From: CAVXHQ01 sp963761735
Lineage (GTDB): Bacteria; Pseudomonadota; Alphaproteobacteria; Rhodobacterales; Rhodobacteraceae
NCBI GenBank assembly: GCA_963761735.1
Contig: CAVXHQ010000003.1
Coordinates: 744,001-808,000, forward strand
DNA: 64,000 nucleotides
Reading direction: 5' to 3'
The notes below the pieces were generated by a model. The model did no database searches, was not told the DNA's origin, and saw only the letters and a list, made by a program, of their open reading frames with translations. The translations under genes were made by a program, and so were the position numbers. Shown here in pieces: positions 60,678 through 64,000 of the stretch. Each line of letters begins with the position of its first letter. Within the stretch, counting starts at the first letter, position 1.

Positions 60678-61599
60678 TCAGCTTCCACCGGGCGGCATCG
60701 CGCGCCGCTGACGCGAGCGTTGCAGGCCAAGCTGGCGTTCACGCAGGATGATGATGACGCCCGCCGCGATGATGAGGGACGCCCCGGCGAGAACCATGGC
60801 CGTCGGCACCTCGTCGAACAGGAACCAGCCAATCGTCAGCGCCAGCAGCATCGAGACATATTCGAAGGGTGCGATCAGCGACGCCTCGGCGTAGCGATAA
60901 CTCGTCGTCAGAAAGATCTGGCCGATACCGCCCAGCAGACCGGCGCAGACGAGCAGCGCCAGCGTGGCGGGGCGCGGCACGATCCAGCCCCACCACAGCG
61001 TGCCGAGCGACAGGACCGAGGCGGTGACCGAAAACCAGAACACGATGGCGGCGGTTTTTTCGGTGACGACCAGCTTGCGGATGAACACCTGCGCCAGCGC
61101 CGCCGACAGGGCCGCGCCAAGGACGACGGCGACACCAAGGCGTTCGTCCGCCGTCGTCGCCGCATCCAGCGACAGGCGCGGCGACAGGATGATGAGGACG
61201 CCGACCAGCCCGAGAGCCACGGCGGCAAGGCGAAAGGCGCGCACCTGCTCGCCCAGAAACATCGAGGCGAAGATCACCACCAGCAGCGGCGCGGCATAGC
61301 TGATTGCCGTTACTTCGGGCAGTGGCAACAGCCCGAGGCCCGTGAATCCCGAGCGCCATGCCGCAGGTACCGATGAGCCCGCGCCAGAGGTGGCCGAGCG
61401 GGTTTGCGGTTTCCAGACCGTGGCGCAGCTCGCCCCGCATCACCAGCCAGACGACGATCACCGGGATAGCGAAGAACGACCGGAAAAACACCTGCTGGCC
61501 GGACGGAACCTCGGCGCTGGTGGTCTTGATGATCGAGGCCATCGCCATGAAGATGCAGACCGACGCGATCTTGAAAAGGATTGCCCTGAACGGCTGCAT
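60678..61599 (-). CDS. EamA/DMT-family transporter (apparent frameshift)
   Basis: A ten-helix drug/metabolite transporter. The N-terminal part 'MQPFRAILFKIASVCIFMAMASIIKTTS' to 'WRGLIGTCGMALG' is in one frame; the rest ('LLPLPEVTAISYAAPLLVVIFASMFLGEQV', 'IGQIFLTTSYRYAEASLIAPFEYVSMLLALTIGW') is in another. An extra G at 61348-61350 (GGGATTC for GGATTC) explains the change. Together the two EamA halves are complete. Substrate unknown; the family exports metabolites such as amino acids. Confidence 0.82.
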
Positions 61600-61659
61600 A
61601 TGGCCTCGCCTGTGGAAGACGTCAAAATGCCGCAGCCTGCCGCAGAGGTAAAGGGGGCG

Positions 61660-62674
61660 TCAGTCGGCGCCCGGAAGGACGCCCTGTGTGGCAAGACGCG
61701 CGGTCAGGGCACCATAATCCGTGACCACGTCGACCATGACGCCGCGCGCGCGCAGATCGGCCACATCCGCCGCCGCCGCAGGTTTGCCCGCCACCCGCAG
61801 GATCACCCGGACGATGCGCCCCGGATGCCGCGCGGCGGCGTGGGCATAGACCGGGGCATCCGCCTGACCGGTATCGCCGATCAGCACGAATCGCAGGCCG
61901 GGGTTGGCGGCCAGGATACGGTCGATCATGCTGCCTTTGTGGCTGTGATGGCTGCCGCCAAGGGCCGAAACCTTGCCGCTGGTCTCGTTCAGCCCCAGAT
62001 CGCGCAGGAACCGGGGCCCCCGGACAAGGCCCGCCCGCGCGCTGACGTCCTCGAGGAAACCGTGCAGGTTCCACGGACTTGAACTGACGTAAAAGACCGG
62101 ATTGCGGCCGCTCGTCGGACAGCGCCTCCATCAGCGCCACCGCATCCGCAAACACCCGCCGCGTCAGCATATTGCCGGTGAACGACGTCCACAGGTTGCG
62201 CCACAACTGCCAGGCGCCGGTGTAGAGCATCGTATCGTCGATGTCGGAAATGACACCGTATCGCGCCCCCGCGGGGCTGATCAGAACCGGCAGACCGGTG
62301 CACTTTCCCTCTGCCTCGGCGTCTATTTCGATCCAGCCGGTCCGGTCGCGGCGCGGCACCAGCAGGGTGAAATACCCCTCTTCGTCGGACACCGCACTGG
62401 CCCCGCCGCCCGTAACCGTGACGCCCGCCACCTCGTCTGTGGAAAACAGCGACAGCATCTGCCGGATGTTGGCCCAGACGCTTTGCCCCGCCTGCGGATC
62501 GCGCCCGCGCCGCGATGTCAGCAGACGGCCACGGGCGACAAGTTCGGTGGGCGTCGAATAACCCAGATAGGGGTCGATGATCGCGCGCCGTTCGCGCGGG
62601 CCGCGCAGTCGGGCAACAGCCGTATCGACGACGCGTTCAACGCGGATCGCGGCGCGCAGCAACAGCCTTTTCAT
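61660..62674 (-). CDS. App1-type phosphatase domain protein (DUF2183; frameshift)
   Basis: About 338 residues. The HAD-like phosphatidate phosphatase signature 'YGVISDIDDTMLYTGAW' (DxDDT) is visible mid-protein, after an N-terminal region with 'DPYLGYSTPTELVARGRLL'. Near 62107 an extra base shifts the frame; corrected it continues 'NPVFYVSSSPWNLHGFLEDV', then 'GSMIDRILAANPGLRFVLIGDTGQ' and ends '...VLPGAD'. The family includes yeast App1; bacterial roles are unclear. Its start is eight bases after the end of the sugar dehydrogenase gene. Confidence 0.82.
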
Positions 62675-62679
62675 CCGCG

Positions 62680-63856
62680 TCAGCCCGGCGTGACGCGCAG
62701 GATAGCGCCCTCACTGCTGTCGACGAGCAGCAGGACCGAGCCGTCGGCGTCCACCTCGACGTCGCGGATGCGGCCCTGATCGGTGACCGGGCGCTCTTCG
62801 CCGACGACGATCCCGTCCTGCAGACGCAACCGCACCAGCGCGCCGGGGTTGAGCGAGCCGATCAGCAGATCGCCCTGCCAGTCGAACAGGTCGCCGTCGT
62901 AGAACGCGATGCCGCCCGGCGCGATCACCGGATCCCAGTAATACACCGGCGCCGTGAAACCCTCGGCACGGGCCTGCCCGCTGCCGACGTCGGTGCCGTT
63001 ATAGTTGATGCCATAGCTCACTTCGGGCCAGCCATAGTTCTGGCCGCGCTCGGGCCGGTTCAGCTCGTCGCCGCCCGCGCGGCCCATGCTCGATCGTCCA
63101 CAACGCACCGTCCGGCCCGAGGGTTGCGCCCTGCATGTTGCGGTGGCCCAGCGTCCAGACCTGAGGCGCGCCCTGCGCGACAAAGGGGTTGTCGTCGGGG
63201 ATGGACCCGTCGCGCATCAGGCGCACGACCTTGCCGAAGGTGGTTTGCAGGTCCTGCGCCTTGACCCGCTCGGACACCGCGAAATGTTCGCCCGTGGTGA
63301 TGAAGACATGCGGCCCGTCGACGACGATCCGGCTGCCGAAATGCATCGGAACCGACGAGACAGGCGTTTGCTCGAAGATTTCGCGCACCTCCTCAAGGCC
63401 GGTTTCATCCGCCGTCAGAACGCCCCGCGCGGCGGCGGTGACAAAGCCGCCGTCGACGGCCTTTGCGTAGGTCCAGTAGATTTCCGTGCCGTCCGGCCCC
63501 TCGGCGGTAGTGACGTCCAGCAGCCCGCCCTGCCCTTCTGCCGCGACGTCTGGCAGGCCGAGCAATGCCGGGCCGACCGTGCCGTCCGCCGCCACGATCC
63601 GCATCCGTCCGGGGCGTTCGGTCACCAGCCAGCGGCCCTGCGAAAGCGGCGCGATGCCCCATGGATTCTCGAGACCGCCCGCGAAGGTCTCGGTCGTGAC
63701 CGCGGTCTGCGCCATCGCGGGCGCGCGGGTCTGTTCGGCAAATTCGGGCGCGAATCCGGCATTCGGCGCGCCCTGCGGCACCTCCTGGGCCTGCACGGTG
63801 CCGCCGGTCGTCAGGGCGGTCGCGGCAAGAGCGAAAAAGATCGGGTGGCGTGTCAT
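62680..63856 (-). CDS. PQQ-type (aldose/glucose-like) sugar dehydrogenase, periplasmic (frameshift)
   Basis: A secreted beta-propeller protein: signal 'MTRHPIFFALAATALTTGGTVQA', then 'FAGGLENPWGIAPLSQGRWLVTERPGRMRIV' and 'LGHRNMQGATLGPDGALWTIEHG', as in soluble Asd/YliI-type PQQ enzymes. The frame shifts at 63083-63085 (GGG for GG), continuing 'RAGGDELNRPERGQNYGWPEVSYGINYNG' and 'PVIAPGGIAFYDGDLF', to the end 'ILRVTPG'. Signal and both halves look complete, so an indel error is likely. Bases 63857-64000 show nothing clear beyond possible promoter sequence. Confidence 0.85.
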
Positions 63857-64000
63857 ATCGGTCTCCGGGTTTGTGATGTGCATGTCACGCCCGCCACGAA
63901 GGATGGGTGGGCCCGGTGTTTTCGGGCGGAATGCCATCCTGCGCGCGGTGACGTCATGCCTTCTGTCACCCAAGGACATAGGGCGGAATGGCCGCTTCGA

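Overview
The window is a high-GC alphaproteobacterial chromosome segment carrying an almost complete photosynthesis gene cluster (PGC), roughly 9.3-58.3 kb, flanked by housekeeping genes. Gene content and order point to an aerobic or facultative anoxygenic phototroph of the Rhodobacterales: spheroidene-type carotenoid genes (crtA, B, C, D, E, F, I), oxygen-dependent cyclase acsF, ALA synthase hemA, cytochrome c2, tspO next to crtB, AerR/PpsR regulators, and a pufQBALM operon ending in a PufX-like gene with no pufC. The PufX-like protein suggests a lineage nearer Rhodobacter and its relatives than the pufC-bearing roseobacters; that is inference.

Layout. 1-9.3 kb: end of a MiaB/MtaB-type methylthiotransferase, a glutathione S-transferase, an outer-membrane barrel, a GFA-family protein, the cytochrome bc1 operon petABC and the thiBPQ thiamine transporter behind a TPP riboswitch. 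9.3-12.5 kb (minus): tspO, crtB, crtI. 12.7-17 kb (plus): crtA, bchI, bchD, bchO. 17-33.7 kb (minus): bchFNBHLM-lhaA-puhABC-orf98-acsF-puhE-hemA-cycA. 34-36.4 kb (plus): aerR/ppaA and ppsR. 36.5-37.6 kb (minus): a GAF/HisKA_2 histidine kinase. 37.8-41.9 kb (plus): bchG, a PucC-family gene, bchP, idi. 42.4-55.7 kb (minus): crtE and crtF, then bchCXYZ-pufQBALMX-dxs and a ferric-reductase-like membrane gene. 55.9-58.3 kb (plus): crtD, crtC. 58.4-64 kb: M19 dipeptidase, aroC, an EamA transporter, an App1-type phosphatase and a PQQ-type sugar dehydrogenase.

Together the genes build bacteriochlorophyll a (hemA, bchDHI, bchM, acsF, bchLNB, bchF, bchXYZ, bchC, bchG, bchP), make isoprenoid precursors (dxs, idi, crtE) and spheroidene/spheroidenone, and assemble RC-LH1 (puf, puh, lhaA). 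Ten exact TGT-N12-ACA operators lie in five intergenic regions (crtI/crtA, bchF/aerR, kinase/bchG, upstream of bchC, crtE/crtD), as expected for PpsR repression. Intercistronic hairpins in puf and puh suggest graded mRNA stability.

Unusual points: an 18-bp-stem hairpin enclosing both the Shine-Dalgarno and GTG start of bchB; a family of dispersed repeats (about eight copies), one inside bchB coding sequence; two 27-28-bp tandem repeat blocks (puhA/puhB and bchP/idi); a sensor kinase sharing the bchG operator region; and about a dozen apparent single-base frameshifts in otherwise well-conserved genes (petA, petC, bchC, bchX, bchY and four genes after 59.5 kb), most simply explained as sequencing or assembly errors.
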